From Halomonas alimentaria (GTDB lineage: Bacteria; Pseudomonadota; Gammaproteobacteria; Pseudomonadales; Halomonadaceae), in the NCBI RefSeq assembly GCF_009902005.1, contig NZ_WUTT01000001.1, forward strand, positions 2,260,227 to 2,324,226: 64,000 nt of DNA. The letters are read 5' to 3'. The translations under genes were made by a program, and so were the position numbers. The notes beneath the pieces are model-generated. The model was given only the letters and a program-made list of their open reading frames with translations. It was not told the DNA's origin and ran no database searches. Position 1 is the first letter of the stretch; each line of letters begins with the position of its first letter. This document shows, one piece after another, positions 1-10,227 of the stretch.

Positions 1-547
1 GGGTCATCAGCAGGCGGGCATTCTCGCCCTGGCGCTCCGCGTCGAACTCATGGAACAGCTCGCGTGCGAAGGTGAAGGAGTCGGCGCTGCGACTCCAGGC
101 GCGCTCGATCAGTTGCGCGGCCGCCGTGTCATAGGGACGCTCCCAGACGATGTCGCGGCGCAACGGTGGGGTCTCCAGGCGCGGTGGACGGCTGTCCGGT
201 GCCACCAGGACCTGGGCGGTGTAGTAGAGCTGCTGGGAGCCGCTGGCCTCGCGAATCGACCACTGGGCGCGCCGGGCACCATCCTCCTCCACGAACGACA
301 GCCCGAAGCCCGGTGAGGCGGTATGTTCGGTGAGCAGTCGGAAGCCTTCCTGGGTCGATGGCAGTGCCATGTCCACCAGCACCGGGTCGCCCAGCGCCGT
401 GAAGTTGACCTGCGCTTCCACTTCCCACACCTGGCGCTGTTCGCCTGGAGTCCAGGGCACCTCGAGCTGGTAGTGACGGTGCAGGCTCATGGCCACGCCA
501 GCCAGGAACAGGACGCCGACCAGCAGATAGAAGGGCAGTCGTGACAT
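1..547 (-). CDS. Inactive transglutaminase-like protein with 7 TM helices, N-terminal part (runs off the left edge)
   Basis: Only the first ~182 codons are inside the window. The ATG at 547 is followed by one hydrophobic helix (residues ~4-20, LPFYLLVGVLFLAGVAMS) and then a beta-rich extracytoplasmic segment with no cysteine. Start, length and context fit the 'inactive transglutaminase fused to 7 transmembrane helices' family. That family usually sits between a retropepsin-like zinc protease and an alpha-L-glutamate-ligase-like ATP-grasp protein. The protease gene is indeed 35 bp upstream on the same strand; the ATP-grasp gene would lie beyond the edge. The call rests mostly on context plus the N-terminal pattern, because the membrane domain cannot be seen. 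Confidence 0.6.
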   Translation of the reverse strand, partial: MSRLPFYLLVGVLFLAGVAMSLHRHYQLEVPWTPGEQRQVWEVEAQVNFTALGDPVLVDMALPSTQEGFRLLTEHTASPGFGLSFVEEDGARRAQWSIREASGSQQLYYTAQVLVAPDSRPPRLETPPLRRDIVWERPYDTAAAQLIERAWSRSADSFTFARELFHEFDAERQGENARLLMT

Positions 548-582
548 GGGTCTTCCTTGGCAGAGGGCGGTTGATGCGCGGA

Positions 583-1437
583 TCAGCGCTCTTCGTTGTC
601 GAGATCGGCGTCATCCTGATCGCGTCCAGCTTCCGATGCCGGCTGCCCACCAGGATACTCGGGACGCTCGTGGAGATAGCGCTCGGCCACGTCGACCACG
701 GCGATATCCAGCAGGAAGCGCCTGCCCAGCAGGGCCGGGTAGTCGAGATGGGTGCGGTCGCTCAGGGTGAACTCCACCGGTTCGCGTATTGTGCCCAGGG
801 TCATCATCAGCGTTACCACCGGGCGTGATTCCTCGCCGGTGGCCTGGATGATGCGCACCCGTCGCTCGATGGGGGCCTCGATCCATTCGTCACGCACCGC
901 ATCAACGACCACGTCATCGTCGGTCAGACCCAGCTTGAAACGAACCCAGTTCTCGCCGTCGCGCTCGAAGCGGGTGATCTCGCGGGCCGAGAGCGATGAA
1001 GTGTTGGCGCCGGAGTCGATCCGTGCCTTGAGGTAGGTGCCCACGTCGGGCAGGCCGATCCATTCGCTGCTGCCGAGCACCGTCTTGTTGGCCAGCCCCA
1101 GCTCGTCGGCGGCACACTCGCGCCTGACTACCACCGGCTCGGGTTTATCGACCGCGATGTTGTCCAGCCGGGAATTCATCCCGCGCAGCAGTGAACCTAC
1201 TTCGCGAACATCACCGATCAGGGCATCCTGGCGGCTGGTGACCGAAGATATCTCGTTGCCCAGCCGCGACTGGTCGTCGCAGCGGGCACTCAGGGCATCC
1301 TCCAGCGCGTCCATTCGCACATGAAAGTCGGCCGGTGTCAGCGGCGCCGGCGGTTCGGGCTTGTCGGTCAGGGCAACACAGCCGGTGAGCAGCAGGGCGG
1401 ATGTCGCAAGAGCGGCGCTCAACAGGGGATGGGGCAT
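583..1437 (-). CDS. Retropepsin-like 'ATP-dependent zinc protease' (RimK/LysX-associated family), predicted lipoprotein
   Basis: 284 aa if started at the ATG at 1437. This start gives a clean lipoprotein signal (hydrophobic stretch ending LLLTGC, lipobox Cys ~20) and has an AAAGGA motif about 12 nt upstream; an in-frame start at 1503 would spoil the signal. After the lipobox comes a helical linker of ~90 residues. The C-terminal half carries the aspartic-protease-like loop (ARIDSGANTSS, D-S-G-A) and the later motif PALLGRRFL, both typical of this COG4067-type domain. Despite the family name, the fold is retropepsin-like and zinc dependence is doubtful. It leads the operon with the transglutaminase-like gene at the left edge. 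Substrate unknown. Confidence 0.8.
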   Translation of the reverse strand: MPHPLLSAALATSALLLTGCVALTDKPEPPAPLTPADFHVRMDALEDALSARCDDQSRLGNEISSVTSRQDALIGDVREVGSLLRGMNSRLDNIAVDKPEPVVVRRECAADELGLANKTVLGSSEWIGLPDVGTYLKARIDSGANTSSLSAREITRFERDGENWVRFKLGLTDDDVVVDAVRDEWIEAPIERRVRIIQATGEESRPVVTLMMTLGTIREPVEFTLSDRTHLDYPALLGRRFLLDIAVVDVAERYLHERPEYPGGQPASEAGRDQDDADLDNEER

Positions 1438-1761
1438 GGGGCAGGACAATTCCTTTGAACAGTGCGGGGATAATAATGAGTCGCCAAGCAGCTTGTCCAA
1501 CATGCGGGCTTCAGGCTCGGATGGGGATAGTGGCAGCGGACCGTCCTCGATCCGTTCCGATATGCACTATTTAACATAATATACATTATACGAACTTGTT
1601 GGCCTCATCGCTTTGGACCGGAAACGACGCTAGCGCAGGCGCACCATTTTGCCTCTGGTAATCAGTGTCATGCATGGATGGCGCCCTGTCATCAGTACTG
1701 GTCACGCCGGCACGGGTCGGCTAGCCTGTTGCTGTACGCATATCATACAGAGGCTTTATCA
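1438..1761. other. Divergent intergenic region (324 bp), no gene seen
   Basis: This stretch separates the minus-strand zinc-protease gene from the plus-strand DUF3833 lipoprotein gene. It contains an AT-rich island at about 1564-1592, much poorer in GC than its surroundings, with a TATAAT reading on the minus strand at 1585-1590. I see no convincing open frame, tRNA or terminator in it. Confidence 0.6.
1585..1590 (-). promoter_or_regulatory. Possible -10 element for the zinc-protease operon
   Basis: TATAAT on the minus strand inside an AT-rich island. The hexamer 17 bp upstream is a poor -35, so this is only a candidate. It would give a leader of about 140 nt before the ATG at 1437. Confidence 0.3.
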
Positions 1762-2301
1762 ATGTATAGGAAATGGCTGTCACGCCTGGCACTGCTGGGT
1801 GCCGCCCTGCTGCTGGCCGGTTGTACCAGCGTCGATATCGAGCGCTACGCCGGGACGCAACCGCGCCTGGATATCGCCGACTACTTCGAAGGCCAGACCC
1901 GCGCCTGGGGCATGGTGCAGGACTACAGCGGCGAGGTGCAGCGCCGTTTCACGGTGGAGATCGAGGGGCGTGTCGAGGGCGACACCCTGACCCTGGACGA
2001 GCACTTCGTCTATGACGACGGCGAGACCGATCGCCGGGTGTGGACCTTCGAGCGCGACGGCGAGGATCGCTGGCTGGGCACCGCCAACGATGTCGAGGGG
2101 CCCGTGACGGCTCGCCAGGCGGGGCATGTCTTCAACATGACCTACCGGCTGCCGGTGGAGGTCTCCGGCCGCGAGATCACCTTTACCCTGGATGACTGGA
2201 TGTACCTGCAGCCCGACGGGCGGCTGATCAACCGCACGGCGATGAAGAAGTTCGGCGTGACCCTGGCCGAGATCACCATCGTCTTCACGCGAGGCGAGTG
2301 A
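1762..2301 (+). CDS. DUF3833 family lipoprotein
   Basis: 179 aa. The chosen ATG at 1762 has an AGAGG ribosome-binding site 8 nt upstream and opens a signal peptide ending in a lipobox (LLLAGCTS, Cys ~17). The mature part is beta-rich and starts with the family-typical YAGTQPRLDIADYF stretch; a later block WMYLQPDGRLINRT is also characteristic of DUF3833. No enzymatic motif is visible. It would be anchored in a membrane facing the periplasm. The gene stands alone, convergent with ectC and sharing the terminator at 2314-2347. Function unknown. Confidence 0.8.
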   Translation: MYRKWLSRLALLGAALLLAGCTSVDIERYAGTQPRLDIADYFEGQTRAWGMVQDYSGEVQRRFTVEIEGRVEGDTLTLDEHFVYDDGETDRRVWTFERDGEDRWLGTANDVEGPVTARQAGHVFNMTYRLPVEVSGREITFTLDDWMYLQPDGRLINRTAMKKFGVTLAEITIVFTRGE

Positions 2302-2313
2302 ATTCCCGATACG

Positions 2314-2347
2314 CAGCGGGCCCCGGCATCGCTGCCGGGGCCCGCTG
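2314..2347. terminator. Bidirectional terminator between the DUF3833 gene and ectC
   Basis: A perfect 15-bp GC-rich inverted repeat with a 4-nt TCGC loop lies between the two convergent stop codons. A short T-rich run (GTTTGTC) follows on the plus side. It probably ends both transcripts. Confidence 0.75.
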
Positions 2348-2382
2348 TAGGTTTGTCTCGGCGATGCCGAGACGCTGCCGGC

Positions 2383-2772
2383 TTACTCGGCAGGCGCGTA
2401 GGAGCCATCCTCGCGGTGCACTTCCTTGCCAGTCAGGCCCGGGGTGAAGACACAGGCCAGGTGCATGGTCTTGGTGGCCCGCAGCAGGTGCTCGTCGTGC
2501 TGGTCGAGGATATAGATATCGCCCGGCTTGATCGGCCAGATCTTGCCGTCGGCCAGGGTCTCCACCTCGCCCTCGCCCTCGATGCAGTAGACCGCCTCGA
2601 AGTGATGCTTGTAGTGGATATGGGTCTCGGTACCCTCGAAGATCCGAGTGATATGGAAGGAGCAGTTGCCGCCATCATCGGCCAGCGACAGGCGGGTGCT
2701 GTCCCAGTTGCCGTTCTCGGCGGTGACCAGGCGGTCTGTCTTGCGGCACTCCTCGAGATTGCGAACGATCAT
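2383..2772 (-). CDS. ectC: L-ectoine synthase EctC
   Basis: 129 aa, the usual EctC length. It closes the ring of N-gamma-acetyl-L-2,4-diaminobutyrate to give ectoine, the last step of compatible-solute synthesis, in the cytoplasm. The cupin core is visible: [17 protein letters not shown] at residues ~50-66 and [14 protein letters not shown] at ~84-97. Glu59, Tyr87 and His95 line up, with a constant offset of two, with the Fe-binding Glu57, Tyr85 and His93 described for a structurally studied EctC. It is the last gene of ectABC, about 90 bp after ectB. No ectD (hydroxylase) or ectoine-specific aspartokinase follows in this window. Confidence 0.97.
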   Translation of the reverse strand: MIVRNLEECRKTDRLVTAENGNWDSTRLSLADDGGNCSFHITRIFEGTETHIHYKHHFEAVYCIEGEGEVETLADGKIWPIKPGDIYILDQHDEHLLRATKTMHLACVFTPGLTGKEVHREDGSYAPAE

Positions 2773-2861
2773 ATCTATCTCCTTGAAATTCGGTGGCGGC
2801 GCGATCGGTGATCAGGATCGGCCGAGTGCTGGCGGACCGCCGGGGCGGCCCGCTCAGGATA

Positions 2862-4797
<1,936 letters not shown>

Positions 4798-4829
4798 GGG
4801 CGGTGTTCGCTTCGGCGATGTCGGGAGGG

Positions 4830-4857
4830 ATTATACCAAGCGCCCGGCAAATCTCAA
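4830..4857 (-). promoter_or_regulatory. Promoter of ectABC (sigma-70 type)
   Basis: On the minus strand TTGAGA (4857-4852), a 16-bp spacer and TATAAT (4835-4830): 5/6 and 6/6 matches to consensus. Transcription would begin near 4823 and give a leader of about 26 nt. Upstream, at about 4860-4902, is an AT-rich segment with a CATAAT/ATTATG inverted repeat (4886-4891 and 4897-4902), which could hold an additional stress-sigma promoter or a regulator site. Confidence 0.75.
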
Positions 4858-5042
4858 ATCTGGGATTATTTTGCAGGGCATGATCCATAATAAAAAATTA
4901 TGCGAGCGTCTCGGCGGGCAGTCGATTCCGCTCGGCGACTCGACCCACACGGCTGTTGTGACTGCCATCGGGCAGCGCTCGGATGACCTGCCCTGCCTCT
5001 TCAGTCTAGTCCAACCGGCCGATGGCAGCGCCAACGCAAGGA

Positions 5043-5058
5043 GCCGCCCGAAGGCGGC
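5043..5058 (-). terminator. Terminator after the glutathione reductase gene
   Basis: GCCGCC / GGCGGC stem with a TTCG tetraloop as read on the minus strand, 14 nt past the gor stop codon and followed by a short pyrimidine-rich stretch. It would separate gor transcription from the ect promoter. Confidence 0.6.
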
Positions 5059-5071
5059 CCCAGGGTAGCGC

Positions 5072-6451
5072 TCAGCGCCGGGTCGGCGTGCGCATGGTGA
5101 CGAACTCCTCGGCGCCGGTCGGGTGGATACCCACGGTGGCATCGAAGTCAGCCTTGGTGAGCCCGGCCTTCACGGCGATGCCGATCCCCTGGATCACCTC
5201 GCCGGCCTCCTCACCCACCATGTGGGCGCCTACCACCACGTCGCTCTCGTCAGCGACGATCAGCTTCATCAGGCAGCGCTCGGCACTCCCCGACAGGGTG
5301 TGCTTCATGGGGCGGAAGTCGGCGCTGTAAACGCGGATCTCGCCGAACTGCTCCCGTGCCTCCTCCTCGGAGAGCCCCACGGTACCGATATTGGGGTGGC
5401 AGAATACCGCGGTGGGGATATTGCGGTAGTCCAGCGCGGCAGGCGGCGGCGTGTCCTCGAAGTGGCAGCGCACCAGGTGCATGGCCTCGGCCAGCGCCAC
5501 CGGGGTAAGTTCCGGCCCGCCGGTGACATCGCCCAGGGCCAGCACCGAGGGCAGCGAACTCTCGAAGCGCTCGTTGACCTTGATATAGCCGCCGTCGTCC
5601 AGCGCCACGCCCAGGGTGTCCAGTCCCAGCCCCTCCAGGTGCGGGCGGCGCCCGGTGGCGGCCAGTACCGCATCCACCTCCAGGACCTCGCCGTCGGTCA
5701 GGGTCACCGCCAGCCCCCCTTCGACCTTGTCGATGCGTTCGATGTTGGTCTCGAAATGCAGCTGGACCCCCTTCTGGCGCATCTGGTCGCGGGTGAATTC
5801 GCGCACCTCGTGGTCGAAGCCGCGCAGGAACAGCTCACCGCGGTAGATCAGGTGGGTGTCGCTGCCCAGGCCATTGAAGATGCTGGCGAACTCCACGGCG
5901 ATATAGCCGCCGCCCAGCACCAGGAAGCGCTCGGGGAAGCTCTCCAGGTCGAACACCTCGTTGGAACTCACGGCCAGCTCGCTGCCGGGAAATTCCGGCA
6001 CCCAGGGCCAGCCCCCCACGGCGATCAGGATCTTCTCGGCGCTGTGCACCTCGTCGCCTACCGCGAGACGATGGGCGTCGAGCAGTCGGGCACGGCCATT
6101 GATCAGGCGCACGCCGGCACCGTCGAGCAGCCGGGCATAGATGCCGTTGAGCCGCTTGATCTCGCCCACCTTGTTGTCACGCAGGGTCGGCCAGTCGAAG
6201 CTCGGCGCCTCGGCCAGTCGCCAGCCGAAGCCCTCGGCATCCTCGAAGGCGTCGTGGAAGTGGGCGGCGTAGGAGTAGAGTTTCTTGGGCACGCAACCCA
6301 CGTTGACGCAGGTGCCGCCCAGGTAGCGGTCCTCCGCCACGGCCACCCGGGCACCGGCAGCCGCGGCGGTGCGCGCCGCCCTCACGCCGCCGGAGCCGGC
6401 GCCGATCACGAAGAGGTCCCAGTCGTAGGTGGATGATTCGAGGTCGGACAC
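5072..6451 (-). CDS. gor: Glutathione-disulfide reductase
   Basis: 459 aa. Reduces GSSG with NADPH through FAD and a redox disulfide, in the cytoplasm. The FAD-binding GAGSGG motif (~18-22), the active-site pair Cys48/Cys53 in [12 protein letters not shown], the second Rossmann motif [12 protein letters not shown] (~175) and the C-terminal HPTGAEEF with the catalytic His443 and Glu are all present. Arg residues after the second dinucleotide motif ([11 protein letters not shown]) fit NADPH rather than NADH. It is a single gene with its own terminator hairpin at 5043-5058. It is divergent from the carbonic anhydrase gene, with 180 bp between them. Confidence 0.93.
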   Translation of the reverse strand: MSDLESSTYDWDLFVIGAGSGGVRAARTAAAAGARVAVAEDRYLGGTCVNVGCVPKKLYSYAAHFHDAFEDAEGFGWRLAEAPSFDWPTLRDNKVGEIKRLNGIYARLLDGAGVRLINGRARLLDAHRLAVGDEVHSAEKILIAVGGWPWVPEFPGSELAVSSNEVFDLESFPERFLVLGGGYIAVEFASIFNGLGSDTHLIYRGELFLRGFDHEVREFTRDQMRQKGVQLHFETNIERIDKVEGGLAVTLTDGEVLEVDAVLAATGRRPHLEGLGLDTLGVALDDGGYIKVNERFESSLPSVLALGDVTGGPELTPVALAEAMHLVRCHFEDTPPPAALDYRNIPTAVFCHPNIGTVGLSEEEAREQFGEIRVYSADFRPMKHTLSGSAERCLMKLIVADESDVVVGAHMVGEEAGEVIQGIGIAVKAGLTKADFDATVGIHPTGAEEFVTMRTPTRR

Positions 6452-6631
6452 GGTGTCGCTCCTTGTCGTGGGCGCTGGGCCCTGGATTCGATGCGGCGAT
6501 GATAGCAGCGATGGCGTGGCAACGGCATGGCGGCAACGCGTCGCATCAGGGCGGCTTGTTGACCGCTCCCCGGGGGGACGGTAAAAGAGGCGCCAACTCT
6601 CACTACCTCTTCACTTGAATCGAGGCCAATC

Positions 6632-7279
6632 ATGAGAAAGGAAATCGAGACCCTTCTGGAGAACAACCGCGCCTGGGCCGAGGACGTCAGTCGCGACGAT
6701 CCTGATTTCTTCAATCGCCTGTCGAACCAGCAGAATCCCGACTATCTGTGGATCGGCTGCTCGGACAGCCGGGTGCCCGCCAACCAGATCATCGCCCTGC
6801 CCCCCGGCGAGGTCTTCGTGCACCGCAATGTCGCCAACCTGGTGCACCACAATGACCTCAATGCCCTCTCCGTCCTGCAGTATGCCGTGGACGTCCTCAA
6901 GGTGCGCCATATCATGGTGGTGGGCCACTACGGCTGCGGGGGGGTGCGTGCCGCCATCGAAGGTGGCGACAACGGCCTGGTCGACAACTGGCTGCATTCG
7001 GTTCGCGAGCTCTACTACCAGCATCGCGACGAGCTGGCACCGCTACCGCTCGATGAGCGTGTCGACCGCATGTGCGAGCTCAATGCGCGCGCCCAGGTGA
7101 CCCGCCTGAGCCGCACCAAGATCATCCAGCACGCCTGGCAGCGCGGCCAGCAGATCTGGCTTCACGGCTGGGTCTACGGGCTGGCCGACGGCCGCGTCAA
7201 GGATCTCGACTGTACCATCGCCGGCCTCGACGAGGCGGCGGACCTCTATCGCATCAGGCGTGCCACCCTCGCTGGCTGA
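6632..7279 (+). CDS. can: Beta-class carbonic anhydrase
   Basis: 215 aa; interconverts CO2 and bicarbonate. The zinc ligands of the beta class are all visible: Cys43 in IGCSDSRVP with the Asp45/Arg47 dyad, then His99 and Cys102 in VVGHYGCGG. HRNVANLV (~64-71) is the usual substrate-pocket block. Length and sequence fit the Can type of gammaproteobacteria. A GAGG-type ribosome-binding site precedes the ATG. It stands alone between gor and the peptide-transporter operon. Confidence 0.95.
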   Translation: MRKEIETLLENNRAWAEDVSRDDPDFFNRLSNQQNPDYLWIGCSDSRVPANQIIALPPGEVFVHRNVANLVHHNDLNALSVLQYAVDVLKVRHIMVVGHYGCGGVRAAIEGGDNGLVDNWLHSVRELYYQHRDELAPLPLDERVDRMCELNARAQVTRLSRTKIIQHAWQRGQQIWLHGWVYGLADGRVKDLDCTIAGLDEAADLYRIRRATLAG

Positions 7280-7438
7280 GCACCGCGGCGGGCCATTCAC
7301 CCGGGGCGGGTGGATGGCCTGCTGATATTCAACTTTCGTATTAGCTCATGCTGCTCGATTCATCATGCGCATGACGCCAGTCGGAATTTCGATTGTGCCG
7401 TGCCCTGTCGTGTCTCTATGTTGAAGGTTGCAACGCCC

Positions 7439-7457
7439 GTGCGCGGTGATCGCGCAC
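7439..7457 (+). other. Hairpin in the leader of the peptide-transporter operon
   Basis: Perfect 7-bp stem GTGCGCG/CGCGCAC with a 5-nt loop, ending 28 nt before the ATG of the binding-protein gene and just before its GAAAGGGA ribosome-binding site. It may be an mRNA-stability or attenuator element; nothing proves a role. Confidence 0.35.
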
Positions 7458-7485
7458 CAACAACAACCTCGAAAGGGAACCCGAC

Positions 7486-9066
7486 ATGAAGTTCAAGCGT
7501 ACCCTCCTGGCCGCCGTCGTCGGCGCCACCATGACCGGCGCGGCCCTGCTGCCGGCCACCGCCAGTGCGGAGACCACGCTGCGCATGGCCTACGATGCCG
7601 ACCCGGTCTCGCTGGATATCCATGAGCAGCTCTCCGGCGGCATCCTGCAGTTGTCGCACATGACCCACGACCCGCTGGTCCGCTGGACCCAGGACCTGGA
7701 GTTCGAGCCGCGCCTGGCCACCGCCTGGGAGCAGGTCGACGACACCACCATGCGCATGACCCTGCGCGAGGGCGTCGAATTCCACACCGGCAACGCCTTC
7801 ACCGCCGAGGATGTGGTGTGGACCGTCGAGCGCCTCAAGCGCAGCCCCGACTTCAAGGCGATCTTCGCGCCCATCGAGAGCGTGACCGCCGTGGACGCGG
7901 CCACCGTGGAGTTCAAGACCGCCGAGCCCTACCCGCTGCTGCTTAACCTGGCCACCTACATCTTCCCGATGGACAGCGAGTTCTACAGCGGCACCGACGA
8001 GGATGGCGACCCCAAGGACGAGATCGTCAAGAACGGCAACTCCTTCGCCTCCGCGAACCTCTCGGGTACCGGCCCCTACACAGTGGTCGAGCACCGCAAG
8101 GGCACCCGCATGGAGTTCGAACGCAACCCGAACTACTGGGACAGCGAGTCGCCGGGCAACGTCGACACCATCGTGCTGACCCCGATCAGCGAGAACGCCA
8201 CCCGTGTGGCCGCCCTGCTCTCCGGTGACGTCGACTTCATCGCCCCGGTACCGCCCAACGACCTGGAGCGCGTGCGCGAGAGCGAGGATGCCAAGCTGGT
8301 CACCATGTCGGGCACCCGCATCATCTTCTTCCATATGGACCAGAATCGCGTCGAGGCCTTCCAGGATCCGCGCGTGCGCCAGGCCTTCGACTACGCGGTG
8401 AACCAGGATGCCATCGCCGACCGTCTGATGAAGGGCTTCGCCACCCCGGCGGCGCAGTTCTCCCCCGAGGGCTATGCGGGCCATATCGAGTCGCTGGAGC
8501 GTCGTTACGACCTGGAAAAGGCCCAGGCACTGATGGAGGAAGCGGGCTACGCCGACGGCTTCGAGATCACCATGATGGCGCCCAACAACCGCTACGTGAA
8601 CGACGCCAAGATCGCCCAGGCGGTGGCCACCATGCTGGCGCGCATCAACGTCGACGTGGATCTCAAGACCCTGCCCAAGGCGCAGTACTGGGGCGAGTAT
8701 GACGATCGCGCCGCCGACATGATGATGATCGGCTGGCACGCCGACACCGAGGACAGCGCCAACTTCCACGAGTACCTCACCGCCTGTCCGGATGCCGACA
8801 GTGGCGCCGGCCAGTACAACGCTGGCAACTACTGCAACCCGGAGCTCGACAAGCTGGTCGCCGAGGCCAACCTCGAGGTCGACCTCGAGAAGCGCGCCGA
8901 AATGCTCCAGCAGGTCGAACAGACCCTCCATGACGAGGCCGCCTTCGTGCCCCTGCACTGGCAGGATCTGGCCTGGGCCGCGGCACCCAACGTCAATATC
9001 GAGCCGGTACTCAACGTGATGAACTTCCCCTACCTCGGGGACCTGGTCATCGACGAGCAGGAGTGA
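7486..9066 (+). CDS. Peptide ABC transporter, periplasmic substrate-binding protein (family 5)
   Basis: 526 aa. The N-terminus is a Sec signal peptide (KFKR, hydrophobic core, cleavage after TASA, ~residue 28). The mature protein has the family-5 solute-binding pattern of DppA/OppA/NikA: the DPLVRWTQDLEFEPRLATAW opening, FTAEDVVWTVERL, GTGPYTVVEH and NPNYWD. A strong GAAAGGGA ribosome-binding site precedes the ATG. Downstream are two permeases and two ATPases on the same strand, so it is the substrate receptor of a dipeptide/oligopeptide-type importer. PepQ at the end of the cluster favours peptides over nickel or opines, but that is inference. Confidence 0.9.
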   Translation: MKFKRTLLAAVVGATMTGAALLPATASAETTLRMAYDADPVSLDIHEQLSGGILQLSHMTHDPLVRWTQDLEFEPRLATAWEQVDDTTMRMTLREGVEFHTGNAFTAEDVVWTVERLKRSPDFKAIFAPIESVTAVDAATVEFKTAEPYPLLLNLATYIFPMDSEFYSGTDEDGDPKDEIVKNGNSFASANLSGTGPYTVVEHRKGTRMEFERNPNYWDSESPGNVDTIVLTPISENATRVAALLSGDVDFIAPVPPNDLERVRESEDAKLVTMSGTRIIFFHMDQNRVEAFQDPRVRQAFDYAVNQDAIADRLMKGFATPAAQFSPEGYAGHIESLERRYDLEKAQALMEEAGYADGFEITMMAPNNRYVNDAKIAQAVATMLARINVDVDLKTLPKAQYWGEYDDRAADMMMIGWHADTEDSANFHEYLTACPDADSGAGQYNAGNYCNPELDKLVAEANLEVDLEKRAEMLQQVEQTLHDEAAFVPLHWQDLAWAAAPNVNIEPVLNVMNFPYLGDLVIDEQE

Positions 9067-9070
9067 TCCC

Positions 9071-9095
9071 GACGCCGGCCCGCCGGGCCGGCGTC
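9071..9095 (+). other. Intercistronic hairpin after the substrate-binding-protein gene
   Basis: Perfect 11-bp GACGCCGGCCC stem with a 3-nt loop, 4 nt after the stop codon. There is no T-tract. Such hairpins behind binding-protein genes commonly protect the upstream mRNA or partly stop transcription, so that the receptor is made in excess over the membrane components. Confidence 0.6.
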
Positions 9096-9125
9096 ATCCC
9101 GATCATTCGCTACCCCAGACAACGA

Positions 9126-9154
9126 GCGACGCACTCCGGCCGCGAGTGCGTCGC
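9126..9154 (+). other. Second intercistronic hairpin before the permease gene
   Basis: Perfect 11-bp GCGACGCACTC stem with a 7-nt CGGCCGC loop, in the same 114-bp gap as the hairpin at 9071-9095 and 27 nt ahead of the permease ATG. The two hairpins together fill most of the gap. Confidence 0.55.
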
Positions 9155-9180
9155 CGCCTGTACGCCCACAGGACACCTTC

Positions 9181-10227
9181 ATGATCGCCTTCCTGATCAA
9201 GCGCCTATTCCATGCGCTGCTGGTGATGTTCGTCATCAGCATCATCGCCTTCTCCATACAGGACAACCTCGGCGACCCCATCCAGCAGATGGTCGGCCAG
9301 TCGGTGCCGGAGAGCGAGCGCGAGGCCCTGCGCGAGGAGCTCGGCCTCAACGACCCCTTCCTGGTCCAGTACCTGCGCTTCGCTAAGAACGCCGTCCAGC
9401 TCGACTTCGGCTACTCCTACATCTTCAACGAGCCGACCACCGAGGTGGTGCTGCGCCACCTGCCGGCGACCCTGGAGCTGGTAGCCGCCACCACCCTGCT
9501 GATCGTGCTGCTGTCCGTGCCCATAGGGGTCTACAGCGCCATCAAGCCGCGCGCCCTGCTGTCGCGATTCTTCATGGGGGTCTCCATCGTCGGTATCTCG
9601 ATTCCGGTGTTCCTTACCGCCATCGTGCTGATCCAGCTGTTCGCCATCGGCGTGACCTGGACCCCCTTCCCCGCCGATACCGGCTGGGGCAGCTGGCTCA
9701 ACGATCTGATCACCACCGAGGGCGGGATGCCCGCCTACGGACGCGGTGATCCGGTGCATGTCTTCGGCACCTGGTATACCAACTTCGCCTCCACCGATGG
9801 CCTGGTCTATCTGGTGCTGCCGGCCATCTCGCTGGCCTCGATCATGCTGCCGCTGTTCATCCGCCTGATCCGCGCCGAGATGCTCGAGGTGCTGCAGTCG
9901 GAGTACGTCAAGTTCGCCCGTGCCAAGGGCATCAGCCTGCGACGCATCTACTTCCTGCACGCACTCAAGAACACCATGCTGCCGGTGATCACCGTGGGCG
10001 GGGTGCAGATCGGCACCCTGGTGGCCTACACCATCCTCACCGAGACGGTATTCCAGTGGCCCGGCATGGGGCTGATGTTCCTCAATGCGATCAATCGCTC
10101 GGATATCCCGCTGATCGTCACCTACCTGATGATCGTGGGCCTGATCTTCGTGATCACCAACACGCTGGTCGACCTGATCTACGGCCTGGTCAACCCCACC
10201 GTCAAGCTGACAGGCAAACCCGCATGA
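9181..10227 (+). CDS. Peptide ABC transporter permease, DppB type
   Basis: 348 aa inner-membrane protein. The first TM helix (LFHALLVMFVISIIAFSI, ~8-25) is followed by a periplasmic segment and five further helices. The transporter-coupling EAA loop reads YVKFARAKGISLRRIYFLHALKN in pieces from ~242, and the C-terminal block TLVAYTILTETVFQWPGMG is typical of DppB. It overlaps the next permease gene by 4 nt (ATGA), showing translational coupling. Confidence 0.92.
   Translation: MIAFLIKRLFHALLVMFVISIIAFSIQDNLGDPIQQMVGQSVPESEREALREELGLNDPFLVQYLRFAKNAVQLDFGYSYIFNEPTTEVVLRHLPATLELVAATTLLIVLLSVPIGVYSAIKPRALLSRFFMGVSIVGISIPVFLTAIVLIQLFAIGVTWTPFPADTGWGSWLNDLITTEGGMPAYGRGDPVHVFGTWYTNFASTDGLVYLVLPAISLASIMLPLFIRLIRAEMLEVLQSEYVKFARAKGISLRRIYFLHALKNTMLPVITVGGVQIGTLVAYTILTETVFQWPGMGLMFLNAINRSDIPLIVTYLMIVGLIFVITNTLVDLIYGLVNPTVKLTGKPA

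Noticed and set aside
4798..5071. A hidden small gene between gor and ectA
   Set aside because: Short frames here have no ribosome-binding site, and the region is occupied by the gor terminator and the ect promoter.
5123..6436. A 437-codon open frame on the plus strand
   Set aside because: Antisense to the glutathione reductase gene.
7363..8958. A 531-codon open frame on the minus strand
   Set aside because: Antisense to the peptide-binding-protein gene, which has a signal peptide and family motifs.
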